Assembly: GCA_045660065.1 (NCBI GenBank)
Contig: JAZRDC010000059.1
Coordinates: 1-23,858, forward strand
Origin: RGIG2094 sp045660065
Lineage (GTDB): Bacteria; Bacillota; Clostridia; RGIG6154
Length of the DNA stretch: 23,858 nucleotides
Direction of reading: 5' to 3'
Part shown: positions 9,019 to 16,206 of the stretch, piece after piece
How positions within the stretch are numbered: position 1 is the stretch's first letter
How the letters are laid out: each line of letters begins with the position of its first letter
Position numbers and translations under genes: made by a program
Notes under the pieces: generated by a model
The model's database searches: none
Told to the model about the DNA's origin: nothing
What the model saw: only the letters and a program-made list of their open reading frames with translations

Positions 9019-10064
9019 AATTCTCCTTCCTTAATCCAAACTATGTCATAAATACTTTTTTGCCAGATAAAGCATTTTGAAATGTTTTTTATATCAATAT
9101 CAACATTTTCTTTCGGTTTAAATAAAATTTCTTCACTTTCTGTTTTGTTACTCTGATAAAGCACCTTTGCGGTTACATCAGAGTCATTTAAGTTGCAAAC
9201 AGTAACAACGCCGTCTTTTTGGTCAGTTACCAAAAGTGAATAGCGGCTTATAAGATTTTTTTCAAGAGCCTTAAAATCAAGCACTCCGTAGCCGTAACTT
9301 GTGTCATACCCTTCGTCGCCAAAATCGGCTGATGCCTTTTTTAAAAATTCCATAAAAAGATGTGGTGTAATTCTTTTATCAAACTGCTTTGCAATCGCTG
9401 CCGCACCTGTAACTCTTGCTGTTGCAAAACTTGTTCCCTCAAGACTTTTGGTTGTTACAAACACCGAGTTGTTTTTCTGAGAATACCCGCAAACCAGGTT
9501 TTTCTCATCAACTGCTCCCACACCAACTACGTTTTCATATCCCGCAGGATAATAAATTTTACTTTTTTTGTAGGAAATTTCTCCGTCGTTTCCCACCGCT
9601 GAAATAATTATGCAACCTTTGGCCTCCGCATAATCAACTGCCTTTTTAAGTTTCTCTGAATCAGGCATACCAATGCTTATATTAAGCACATCGCAATCAA
9701 AGTCATCGACAGCCTTATAAATTGCATTTATTATGGAACTGTTGTCATTAACCTGATTATGCTCTGTGCATTTTAATACTATCAACTCAGCCTTTGGCGC
9801 ATAAGATAAAATAATCTCTGCAATTTTTGTACCGTGGCCTTTGTTGTCGGTAACATCGTTATTATTTTCCAAAAAATTGTACCCGTCTTTTATTGGAATT
9901 TTATCGGTATTTACCCCCGAATCAATTATCCCCACTCTGACTGAGTATCCAAACTCTGCCTCACTTGCAAAACAGGTCAGGGTAAATGTAGCAAAAATGG
10001 CTAAAAATAGCCAAAATATTCTCTTTATATCCCTCACCCTTTCTCTGATTTTTTTAAAAAACAA
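9015..10064 (-). CDS. Exported subtilisin-like (S8) serine peptidase
   Basis: This is a serine endopeptidase of family S8. The catalytic triad is visible: Asp48 in IIDSGV, His77 in NKGHGTK, Ser212 in GTSFATA, with oxyanion Asn159 in SAVGNDG. A hydrophobic segment at residues 17-33 is a signal peptide or membrane anchor. The catalytic domain begins almost at once after it (about residue 42), so the usual I9-type propeptide is absent. Residues 270-349 form a small extra C-terminal region, probably beta-rich. The gene overlaps the Ig-repeat gene by 4 bases (ATGA) and leads the operon, so its natural substrates may be the two co-encoded surface proteins; that is inference. The start is uncertain: a stop lies two codons upstream of the TTG at 10064, which has no clear ribosome site. 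GTG at 10037 is the alternative but AGAAAGG abuts it. About 340-349 residues, short for the family. Confidence 0.9.
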   Translation of the reverse strand: MFFKKIRERVRDIKRIFWLFLAIFATFTLTCFASEAEFGYSVRVGIIDSGVNTDKIPIKDGYNFLENNNDVTDNKGHGTKIAEIILSYAPKAELIVLKCTEHNQVNDNSSIINAIYKAVDDFDCDVLNISIGMPDSEKLKKAVDYAEAKGCIIISAVGNDGEISYKKSKIYYPAGYENVVGVGAVDEKNLVCGYSQKNNSVFVTTKSLEGTSFATARVTGAAAIAKQFDKRITPHLFMEFLKKASADFGDEGYDTSYGYGVLDFKALEKNLISRYSLLVTDQKDGVVTVCNLNDSDVTAKVLYQSNKTESEEILFKPKENVDIDIKNISKCFIWQKSIYDIVWIKEGEL

Positions 10065-10089
10065 TAATTATTTACATTTTCACACTTTA

Positions 10090-10120
10090 ATTATAGACCG
10101 TACCTCAGGGTGCGATGCAA
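10090..10120 (-). promoter_or_regulatory. Sigma-A-type promoter of the peptidase/surface-protein operon
   Basis: On the minus strand TTGCAT (10115-10120) and a perfect TATAAT (10090-10095) are separated by 19 bases. Transcription would begin near 10083, giving a leader of about 20 bases before the TTG start or about 46 before the alternative GTG. The -35 box is imperfect and the spacer is long, so the promoter may be weak or assisted. Confidence 0.6.
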
Positions 10121-10240
10121 GTGTTTTTTGGAATTATTTTATTTCTTTAAAAATATTTATTTTTATACAAAATGCATTTCTCAATAAGCCACTATTTATT
10201 GTAAAAGTGCAGATCATATTTAGATTCAGTAAATGAAATA

Positions 10241-10276
10241 AAGAAAAAATCCTCAAACCGTAGTGGAATGAGGAAT
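10241..10276 (-). terminator. Rho-independent terminator after the SASP gene
   Basis: Read on the minus strand, TCCTCA and TGAGGA (10269-10274 and 10250-10255) form a 6-bp stem with a loop of about 13 bases, followed by TTTTTTCTTT. It lies about 45 bases after the SASP stop and upstream of the next promoter, so it separates the spore gene from the surface-protein operon. Confidence 0.75.
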
Positions 10277-10293
10277 TATTCTAAGTATCAAAT

Positions 10294-10308
10294 GGAGATT
10301 TAATCTCC
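10294..10308. repeat. Short perfect palindrome downstream of SASP stop
   Basis: GGAGATTTAATCTCC is an inverted repeat with 6-7 bp arms, 11 bases beyond the SASP stop codon. No T-tract follows on the minus strand, so it is not a terminator alone. It could stabilise the 3' end of the spore mRNA or act with the terminator just beyond it. Confidence 0.5.
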
Positions 10309-10319
10309 GGACATCTTGA

Positions 10320-10577
10320 TTATGCCATAAGGTTGAAAGTATATACAACAGTTCTTTCGTGTCCTTTGACATTTCGGCAGTTGCGGTTAAACTTCAATGT
10401 TCGTACAGGACATATGTTATTAACCATCTGTCCGCCTACAGAACCAGCCTGTTTTGATGTTAAATCACCATTGTAACCGTTTTTTAAGTTAACGCCTACT
10501 TCGTTTGCTGCTTCCATTTTGAACTGATCTAAAGCTGCTCTTGCTTCTGGTACTACTACTTTGCTTCTTCTTGACAT
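10320..10577 (-). CDS. Alpha/beta-type small acid-soluble spore protein, divergent C-terminus
   Basis: Alpha/beta SASPs coat and protect spore DNA and are degraded at germination by the protease GPR. The first 48 or so residues fit the family well: MSRRSK, VPEARAALDQFK, then MEAANEVGV, which corresponds to the GPR-cleavage segment, then LTSKQAGSVGGQMV. After this the family normally ends with a short K/R-rich helix (KRMIE-like). Here it is replaced by about 35 unrelated residues (NNICPVRTLKF onward, two cysteines), giving 85 residues. Neither of the other frames restores the usual ending, so a single frameshift does not explain it. I place the start at ATG 10577 because MSRRSK is the usual N-terminus. 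Its ribosome site AAGGAG (10589-10594) is 11 bases away. An in-frame GTG at 10589 overlaps that site and cannot be the start; TTG at 10583 is a possible alternative. Monocistronic. Confidence 0.85.
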   Translation of the reverse strand: MSRRSKVVVPEARAALDQFKMEAANEVGVNLKNGYNGDLTSKQAGSVGGQMVNNICPVRTLKFNRNCRNVKGHERTVVYTFNLMA

Positions 10578-10620
10578 TTTCAATGACACTCCTTAAATAT
10601 TTTTGTGATTTTCATCACGA

Positions 10621-10652
10621 TAATATTGTTTACAGCATCATTTTTAATATCC
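10621..10652 (-). promoter_or_regulatory. Possible sigma-G (forespore) promoter of the SASP gene
   Basis: On the minus strand GGATA (10648-10652) and CAATATTA (10621-10628) lie 19 bases apart, about 45 bases before the SASP start codon. They resemble sigma-G boxes (GNATR and CATNNTA) but the match is partial and the sequence is AT-rich. Alpha/beta SASP genes are generally under sigma-G, which motivates the call. Confidence 0.3.
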
Positions 10653-10688
10653 AAGAATGTTTTTCAAATAATAATAAAAAATACCAGT

Positions 10689-11204
10689 TTAACAGTTTTT
10701 AACATAAATTTTTTCAATTTCAGCAATAAACATTGTATGAATATCTTCATTTGGGTAAGTCTTTTCAGCAAAATCCGCGTCTATAAAGTATTGCTTATCC
10801 ATTGGTTGGCTATAAAGTTTTTTGCACACAAAAACATATTCAGATTTATCAAATGCATACATAGATTTGTCAATTTCGATTGTTTCCAAACCGGTTTCTT
10901 TTACTTTATCACATTCTCTGCCTGACTTTGTTCCGCATAGTCTATATACATCTTCATTGCCTTCTGTTAAAAAATTCAAAGTAAAATAATCATTTTCAAT
11001 TAAAAAATTATATGAAAATCTGGAGGGACGAACAACCATATTAACAATATTTTTGCTCCACATTATGCCCATAGTTCCCCAACTTGCTGTCATCATATTA
11101 ACTTTTGTATTATCTGCAACTGTTATTAAAGCATATCTGTTTCCTATCAGATTTGTAAAACTTTCCTGTATATCGTTAATATTACACTCTTTAAATTGTT
11201 CCAT
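10689..11204 (-). CDS. Flavin reductase-like / flavoredoxin family protein
   Basis: This 171-residue protein belongs to the flavin reductase-like FMN-binding split-barrel family. Typical features are the N-terminal MTASWGTMGIMWSKN segment (residues 38-52), which in relatives contacts FMN, RPSRFSYNFLIEND (59-72), FTLNFL and the CGTKSGRECDK motif (90-100). Members are cytoplasmic and use reduced flavin in electron transfer; the partner here is unknown. The start ATG lies one base after the mfd stop, and its ribosome site AAAGGAG is inside the last mfd codons, so it is translated together with mfd. It is the last gene of the run. After its stop there is a T-rich stretch (TATTTTTTATTATTATTT) without a GC-rich hairpin, so termination is unclear. 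Confidence 0.85.
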   Translation of the reverse strand: MEQFKECNINDIQESFTNLIGNRYALITVADNTKVNMMTASWGTMGIMWSKNIVNMVVRPSRFSYNFLIENDYFTLNFLTEGNEDVYRLCGTKSGRECDKVKETGLETIEIDKSMYAFDKSEYVFVCKKLYSQPMDKQYFIDADFAEKTYPNEDIHTMFIAEIEKIYVKNC

Positions 11205-11205
11205 A

Positions 11206-14200
11206 TTAATCTCCTTTTATATTATTAATTTCATTTAAAACTTTAAGAACATTTTTACTAATAATTTTTGGGTCATACTTAATTGGTTTATAAACTAAAA
11301 CAGGAGTTTTGGCACCGGTAATGTATAACTCAACTCTATTTTCTGAAATATATTTAAGTATATTTGCAATTGGTGTTTCTTTTGTAAGTTTAAAATAAAC
11401 AATGTTACCTTTTTGCGCTATATCAACAATTTTAAGTTTCTTTGCATTGTTTCTTATTAAAACGCTATCAATAAGGTTAATTACACTGATAGGTGGTTCA
11501 CCAAATCTGTCTATTAATTCATCAATAATCTTATAAGATTCTTCACTGCTTTCAATAGATGCAATTATCTTGTAAATTTCAATTCTTGTTTTTTGATCAT
11601 TGATATATGCTGACGGAATATGACTGCTTACAGAAAGTTCAATGGTTACCGGCAATTCCTCTTCAATAACTTTATTTTCCTTAAGTCCTTTTATTGCAGC
11701 ATCCAACAATTTACAATACATTTCGTAACCTACCTGATTCATATGTCCGTGTTGCTTTTTGCCTAAAACATTTCCTGCACCACGGATCTCTAAGTCTCTC
11801 ATGGCGATTTTAATACCTGACCCAAATTCAGTAAATTCCTTAATTGCTTTTAACCTTTTTTCTGCAACCTCATCTAAAATTTTATTTTTTCTTACCATGA
11901 GATATGCATAAGCAAGTCTTGATGACCTACCTACCCTGCCGCGCAATTGATATAGTTGCGAAAGTCCGAATTTATCCGAATCCTCAATGATCATGGTGTT
12001 CATATTCGGAATATCCAAACCGGTTTCAACTATAGTAGTACACACTAAAACATCGTACTCCCGATTTAATACTGCCATCATAACATTTTCAAGTTCACTT
12101 TCACTCATTTTACCATGAGCATATATAATACGCACATCAGGAAGCATATTTGAAAGTTTTGCAACAACTTTCTCAATACCTTCTACCCTATTATACAGAT
12201 AATAAACCTGACCGTTTCTTGCTACTTCGCGTTTGATAGCATTTTTTACAGCGTTATCATCATATTCCATAACATATGTTTGTACCGGATAACGATTGCT
12301 GGGGGGATCATTTAACACACTCATATCGCGAAGTCCTGTCATTGCCATATTTAATGTTCTTGGAATCGGTGTTGCGGTTAGAGTTAAAACATCAATATTA
12401 TTTTTAATTTCTTTGATTTTTTCTTTATGAGTAACACCAAAGCGTTGTTCTTCATCGATAATCAACAGACCTAAATCCTTGAATTTTATATCTTTTTGCA
12501 ATAATTTATGCGTTCCGATAACTATGTCAATATGACCGCTTTTCAGTTCATCAATTATTAATTTTTGTTGTTTGGGTGATCTAAATCTACTAAGCATTTC
12601 AACTTTTACTGGAAAATCTTTCATTCGTTGTGCAAAAGTATCATAATGTTGTTTAGCAAGGAGTGTTGTTGGCACAAGATAAGCTACTTGTTTTGAATCA
12701 AGCACCGCTTTAAAAGCAGCTCTTATAGCAATTTCAGTTTTTCCGTACCCAACATCACCGCACAAAAGTCTGTCCATTGGTTTAGAAGATTCCATATCAC
12801 TTTTAACTTCAGAAATTGCTTTAGTCTGATCATCGGTTTCCTGGTAAATAAATGTGTCTTCAAATTCTCGTTGATAATCACAATCAGGAGAAAATCTGAA
12901 CCCCGGAGCATTTTCGCGTTTCGCATAAAGTTCGATCAATTCCTTAGCTAAAATTTCAACTGATTCACTTACTTTTCTCTTTGTAGTATTCCATTCATTA
13001 CCACCAAGTTTATTAACTTTTACTCCTGTGTCAGCACCGATATATTTGTTGACCATATCTAATTGATCTACCGGCACATACAACATATCAGAGCCTTTAT
13101 ATTGTATTTTCAAATAATCTTTAACAACATTATCAACTGTAAGTTGATGGACGCCTCTGTAAACACCAATACCGTGCACATAGTGAACAACATAGTCACC
13201 AACATTAATGTCAGTTATATTTCTGATGTTACTTTTTCGTTTGAACTTAATTCTGTTTTTATCCTTATTTTGCATTAATTCATTATCGGAGAAAAATGCA
13301 CAAGACGAAAGAGGATATTCAAACCCTAATTTAAGTTTGCCATTAACTAAAGTTACATATCCGCGTTTTGGTAATTTTTTAGGATTGCATTCAACAGGTA
13401 AATTACATTCCTTTAAACTTTTTTCAAGCAAGTTTATCTTACTTTCTGATTCACAAGGAATAATAATCCTATATAGATTTTCAGAATAATGTATCAAATC
13501 ATCACACATAAGGTGCAAATTTCCGTTATACGTTGGCATTGATTTTGAGGTGAAACTAAATATTTGCTTTGGATTTAACCCACGAGAACTTGTGGAAAGA
13601 TTTGATAAACCTATTACTGAGTTTGGAGCAATAGATTTAAAAATGTTATTATAATCTTCAAGATAAAAATTTAAATCTGAAGCGTTTTTAGAAACAATCC
13701 CTCCATTTTCCAAAGCATTGGTAATACTGTCGTTTAATTCGCGTGCCAAAGTGTTATAATTTTCTTCAATGCGATGCGGTTCATCATAAAAAGCCAGATA
13801 ATTTTCCAAATAATCACATAGAACCGAAGAAGATTCTTTGTAATTATCTTTGATTGGTGGTATACTTACCTTAGAAATATTTTCAATAGATAACTGTGTA
13901 TCTTCGTCAAATAATTTGATAGTATCGATTTCTTCATCCCAGAATTCAATTCTGCACGGATGAGCGCAATTGCATGGGAAAATATCTAAAATTCCGCCAC
14001 GGATAGAAAATTGCCCGTGAAATTCAACGTTCGCTTCTCGTTTATAACCAATTGATGTAAGTTTTTCAGCAAGATCTTCAATCCGAAAGATATCTCCAGT
14101 TTTAATTTTTATCATCGAGTGTCTGAATTTAGACACCGAAAATGTTTTTTGAGCAAGTGCCTGAATTGAAGTGACAACGAACAAATTATCATTACTTAAA

Positions 14201-14526
14201 ACATCATTTAAAACTTTTATTCTTTCGTTAGCACTTTCATTACTTTTCGCATCAATATTATGAAAAACTATATCCATTGCAGGAAAATATCTTACATTTT
14301 CTTCAGAAAAAAATTTCAAATCCTCATACACAAACTTAGCAGTCAATGGATCAGGTGCAACATAAAGCATACCTTTTGACAATTCATGGCATAAAGAAAA
14401 TGCCAGATGCACTTTTTGCGTCTCGCATGTTCCTGTAATTCTAATTGGTGTAATTTGAGTACTCAAAGCTTTTAAAATTGCAGAAAATTGTTCCTGTTCC
14501 TTTAAAAGTTCGACAAAAATATTCAT
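11206..14526 (-). CDS. mfd: Transcription-repair coupling factor
   Basis: Mfd removes RNA polymerase stalled at DNA lesions and recruits UvrA for nucleotide excision repair. At 1106 residues it is near the usual 1150-1180. Domains in order: UvrB-like N-terminal region (about 1-350, with RGGILDIFP at 176-184), RNA-polymerase-interacting CarD-like domain (about 440-500, VGDYVVHYVHGIGVYRG), RecG-like helicase lobes with Walker A GDVGYGKTE (590-598), DEEQ box (691-694), TATPIPRTL (718-725) and QLRGRVGRS, then the C-terminal TRCF domain (ELSVSSHIPSAYI, DRFGEPP). All core motifs are intact. The ATG overlaps the pth stop by one base (TAATG) and its AGGAG ribosome site is inside the pth coding end. 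The pth-mfd adjacency is common in Firmicutes. Confidence 0.98.
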   Translation of the reverse strand: MNIFVELLKEQEQFSAILKALSTQITPIRITGTCETQKVHLAFSLCHELSKGMLYVAPDPLTAKFVYEDLKFFSEENVRYFPAMDIVFHNIDAKSNESANERIKVLNDVLSNDNLFVVTSIQALAQKTFSVSKFRHSMIKIKTGDIFRIEDLAEKLTSIGYKREANVEFHGQFSIRGGILDIFPCNCAHPCRIEFWDEEIDTIKLFDEDTQLSIENISKVSIPPIKDNYKESSSVLCDYLENYLAFYDEPHRIEENYNTLARELNDSITNALENGGIVSKNASDLNFYLEDYNNIFKSIAPNSVIGLSNLSTSSRGLNPKQIFSFTSKSMPTYNGNLHLMCDDLIHYSENLYRIIIPCESESKINLLEKSLKECNLPVECNPKKLPKRGYVTLVNGKLKLGFEYPLSSCAFFSDNELMQNKDKNRIKFKRKSNIRNITDINVGDYVVHYVHGIGVYRGVHQLTVDNVVKDYLKIQYKGSDMLYVPVDQLDMVNKYIGADTGVKVNKLGGNEWNTTKRKVSESVEILAKELIELYAKRENAPGFRFSPDCDYQREFEDTFIYQETDDQTKAISEVKSDMESSKPMDRLLCGDVGYGKTEIAIRAAFKAVLDSKQVAYLVPTTLLAKQHYDTFAQRMKDFPVKVEMLSRFRSPKQQKLIIDELKSGHIDIVIGTHKLLQKDIKFKDLGLLIIDEEQRFGVTHKEKIKEIKNNIDVLTLTATPIPRTLNMAMTGLRDMSVLNDPPSNRYPVQTYVMEYDDNAVKNAIKREVARNGQVYYLYNRVEGIEKVVAKLSNMLPDVRIIYAHGKMSESELENVMMAVLNREYDVLVCTTIVETGLDIPNMNTMIIEDSDKFGLSQLYQLRGRVGRSSRLAYAYLMVRKNKILDEVAEKRLKAIKEFTEFGSGIKIAMRDLEIRGAGNVLGKKQHGHMNQVGYEMYCKLLDAAIKGLKENKVIEEELPVTIELSVSSHIPSAYINDQKTRIEIYKIIASIESSEESYKIIDELIDRFGEPPISVINLIDSVLIRNNAKKLKIVDIAQKGNIVYFKLTKETPIANILKYISENRVELYITGAKTPVLVYKPIKYDPKIISKNVLKVLNEINNIKGD

Positions 14527-15098
14527 TATTGACTCCTGATAAAATTAAATTTATTCATAGCGGGATTAATGCCTCTTGCAATGAATTCACAAACAGCAGA
14601 ATCTACTTTTTCAAAGGTTTCAAACATAATTTTTTGCTCTTCTTTAGTAAATTTGCCTAACACATAGTCTGCTAAATCATATCCATCAGGTTTTGCATTA
14701 ATTCCTATTTTCAGGCGCGGAAAAACATCTGTGGACAAATGTTGAATTATGGATTTCATTCCATTATGTCCACCTGCACTCCCCTTTTCTCTGATACGAA
14801 TACTACCAGTGGGCATACTTGTGTCATCATAAATAACCATTATGTTTTCGCAAGGGATTTTATACCATGTTGCAATTTCTTTTATACTTTCACCACTTAA
14901 ATTCATAAATGTCTGAGGTTTTGCAAGAACTACTCGTTCTCCTGCAATCATACCTTCGCCAATTACGGCTTTATGTTTAATTTTTTTTACTTCTATATTT
15001 TCCTTTTGACTAATGAAATCAATAGCCAAGAAACCTGCATTATGTCTTGTGAAGGTATATTTTTCACCTGGATTTCCCAATCCTACTATAAGATACAT
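14526..15098 (-). CDS. pth: Peptidyl-tRNA hydrolase
   Basis: This enzyme cleaves peptidyl-tRNA released by abortive translation and recycles the tRNA. At 190 residues it has the usual length. Family signatures are complete: GLGNPG (residues 6-11), catalytic His19 in TRHNAG, KPQTFMNLSG (60-69), the DD pair at 91-92 in IYDDTSMP and the GSAGGHNGMKS loop (106-116). The ATG follows the murG stop by three bases; its AAGGA site lies within the last murG codons. Its stop overlaps the mfd start. In Bacillus the orthologue is also called spoVC. Confidence 0.98.
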   Translation of the reverse strand: MYLIVGLGNPGEKYTFTRHNAGFLAIDFISQKENIEVKKIKHKAVIGEGMIAGERVVLAKPQTFMNLSGESIKEIATWYKIPCENIMVIYDDTSMPTGSIRIREKGSAGGHNGMKSIIQHLSTDVFPRLKIGINAKPDGYDLADYVLGKFTKEEQKIMFETFEKVDSAVCEFIARGINPAMNKFNFIRSQ

Positions 15099-15101
15099 AT
15101 T

Positions 15102-16169
15102 TTAACATTCCTTTATAACTGAGTTAATTACATTTATAACTTTATCTGTGCTTCTTAACACATCAGCACATAGTTGATTTTCAATATATGAATTTTTGTT
15201 TTTGTAAATTTCCGACACTTTATCAAAGAAACTTTTTACAGTCAGATTTTCTTCTTCAATATAATCAGCATATCCGCATTTTGAAAATGAAATCGCATTT
15301 AAAATCTGATCTCCCCTGCTGGCTTTTTTTGACAGTGGAACTAAAAACATTGGTTTGTTGAGAGATAAAAGTTCAAAAATTACCGTTGCACCTGCCCGTG
15401 ATACAAAAACATCTGTGGCAGCAAAAATATCTTTAAGTTCGCGAGATATATACTCAAATTGGCAGTAACCGTCGATATTTAAAAGAGTTTCCTCAACCTT
15501 ATTTTTACCACATATATGGCAGACATTAAATATTTCAAGCAATTCTTTCAAATTTGCTCTGATTATTTCATTTAAAAAAGCAGAACCTAAACTACCTCCG
15601 ATTACTGTAAGTACCGGTTTATCGCCGCTAAATCCACAGAATTGTTGTCCTTTAATGCTATTGCCTTCTTGTAGTTCTTTTCTTACCGGCAAACCTGTGT
15701 AAACACTTTTATTCTGAGGTAAATACTTGGCTGTTTCGGGAAAAGCATAACAAATTTTTGATGCAAAAGGTATGGATAATTTGTTTGCTAACCCGGGAGT
15801 GTAGTCTGATTCGTGTAAAACTACGGGAATTTTTAGTTTTGCTGCCGCCCAAACAACGGGACATGAAACAAAACCACCCTTGCTGAATACAACATCGGGT
15901 TTTTCACGCTTCAAAATATTATATGCCTGAAAAAAACCCTTACAGATTTTAGAAATATCTTTGATGTTTTCAACATCTATATATCGTCTTAATTTTCCTG
16001 CCTGTATAGAAAAGAACGGAATATTTTCCTCCTTAATCAAATTGTATTCAAGGCCTTCTTTAGTGCCAATATACATAATTTCAAACCCAGATTTGCGCAA
16101 ATCCGAAAAAAGCGCGATATTTGGTGTTACATGTCCGGAAGTGCCTCCACCGGTCATTGCAATTTTCAT
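15102..16169 (-). CDS. murG: UDP-GlcNAc:lipid I GlcNAc transferase (MurG)
   Basis: MurG adds GlcNAc from UDP-GlcNAc to lipid I on the cytoplasmic face of the membrane to make lipid II, the peptidoglycan precursor. The 355-residue length is typical. Visible motifs: the N-terminal glycine loop GGGTSGHVTPN (7-17), KGGFVSCPV (97-105), HESDYTPGLANK (119-130, the clostridial variant of HExN..PG..N), the second glycine motif GGSLGS (191-196), SRAGATVIFELLSLNKP (257-273) and RGDQILNA (285-292). The start is ATG with GAGG eight bases before. It sits between comM (37-base gap) and pth (3-base gap), not in a division/cell-wall (dcw) cluster as far as this window shows. Confidence 0.96.
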   Translation of the reverse strand: MKIAMTGGGTSGHVTPNIALFSDLRKSGFEIMYIGTKEGLEYNLIKEENIPFFSIQAGKLRRYIDVENIKDISKICKGFFQAYNILKREKPDVVFSKGGFVSCPVVWAAAKLKIPVVLHESDYTPGLANKLSIPFASKICYAFPETAKYLPQNKSVYTGLPVRKELQEGNSIKGQQFCGFSGDKPVLTVIGGSLGSAFLNEIIRANLKELLEIFNVCHICGKNKVEETLLNIDGYCQFEYISRELKDIFAATDVFVSRAGATVIFELLSLNKPMFLVPLSKKASRGDQILNAISFSKCGYADYIEEENLTVKSFFDKVSEIYKNKNSYIENQLCADVLRSTDKVINVINSVIKEC

Positions 16170-16206
16170 TAATTTTACCTCACTTTGCTTTAATTGTTTT
16201 TATGCT

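Noticed and set aside
10130..10200. Second promoter or small RNA upstream of the peptidase operon
   Set aside because: TTGAGA is present but no -10 box lies at a proper distance. The region is simply AT-rich and I see no stable hairpin.
10320..10440. Single-base frameshift as the cause of the unusual SASP tail
   Set aside because: Both other frames were read by eye after the GGQMV segment. Neither gives a lysine/arginine-rich helix typical of the family, and both end within about ten codons.
10640..10690. Rho-independent terminator after the flavin-reductase gene
   Set aside because: There is a T-rich tract but no inverted repeat before it; the AAACTG copies nearby are direct, not inverted. 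Termination there is not supported.
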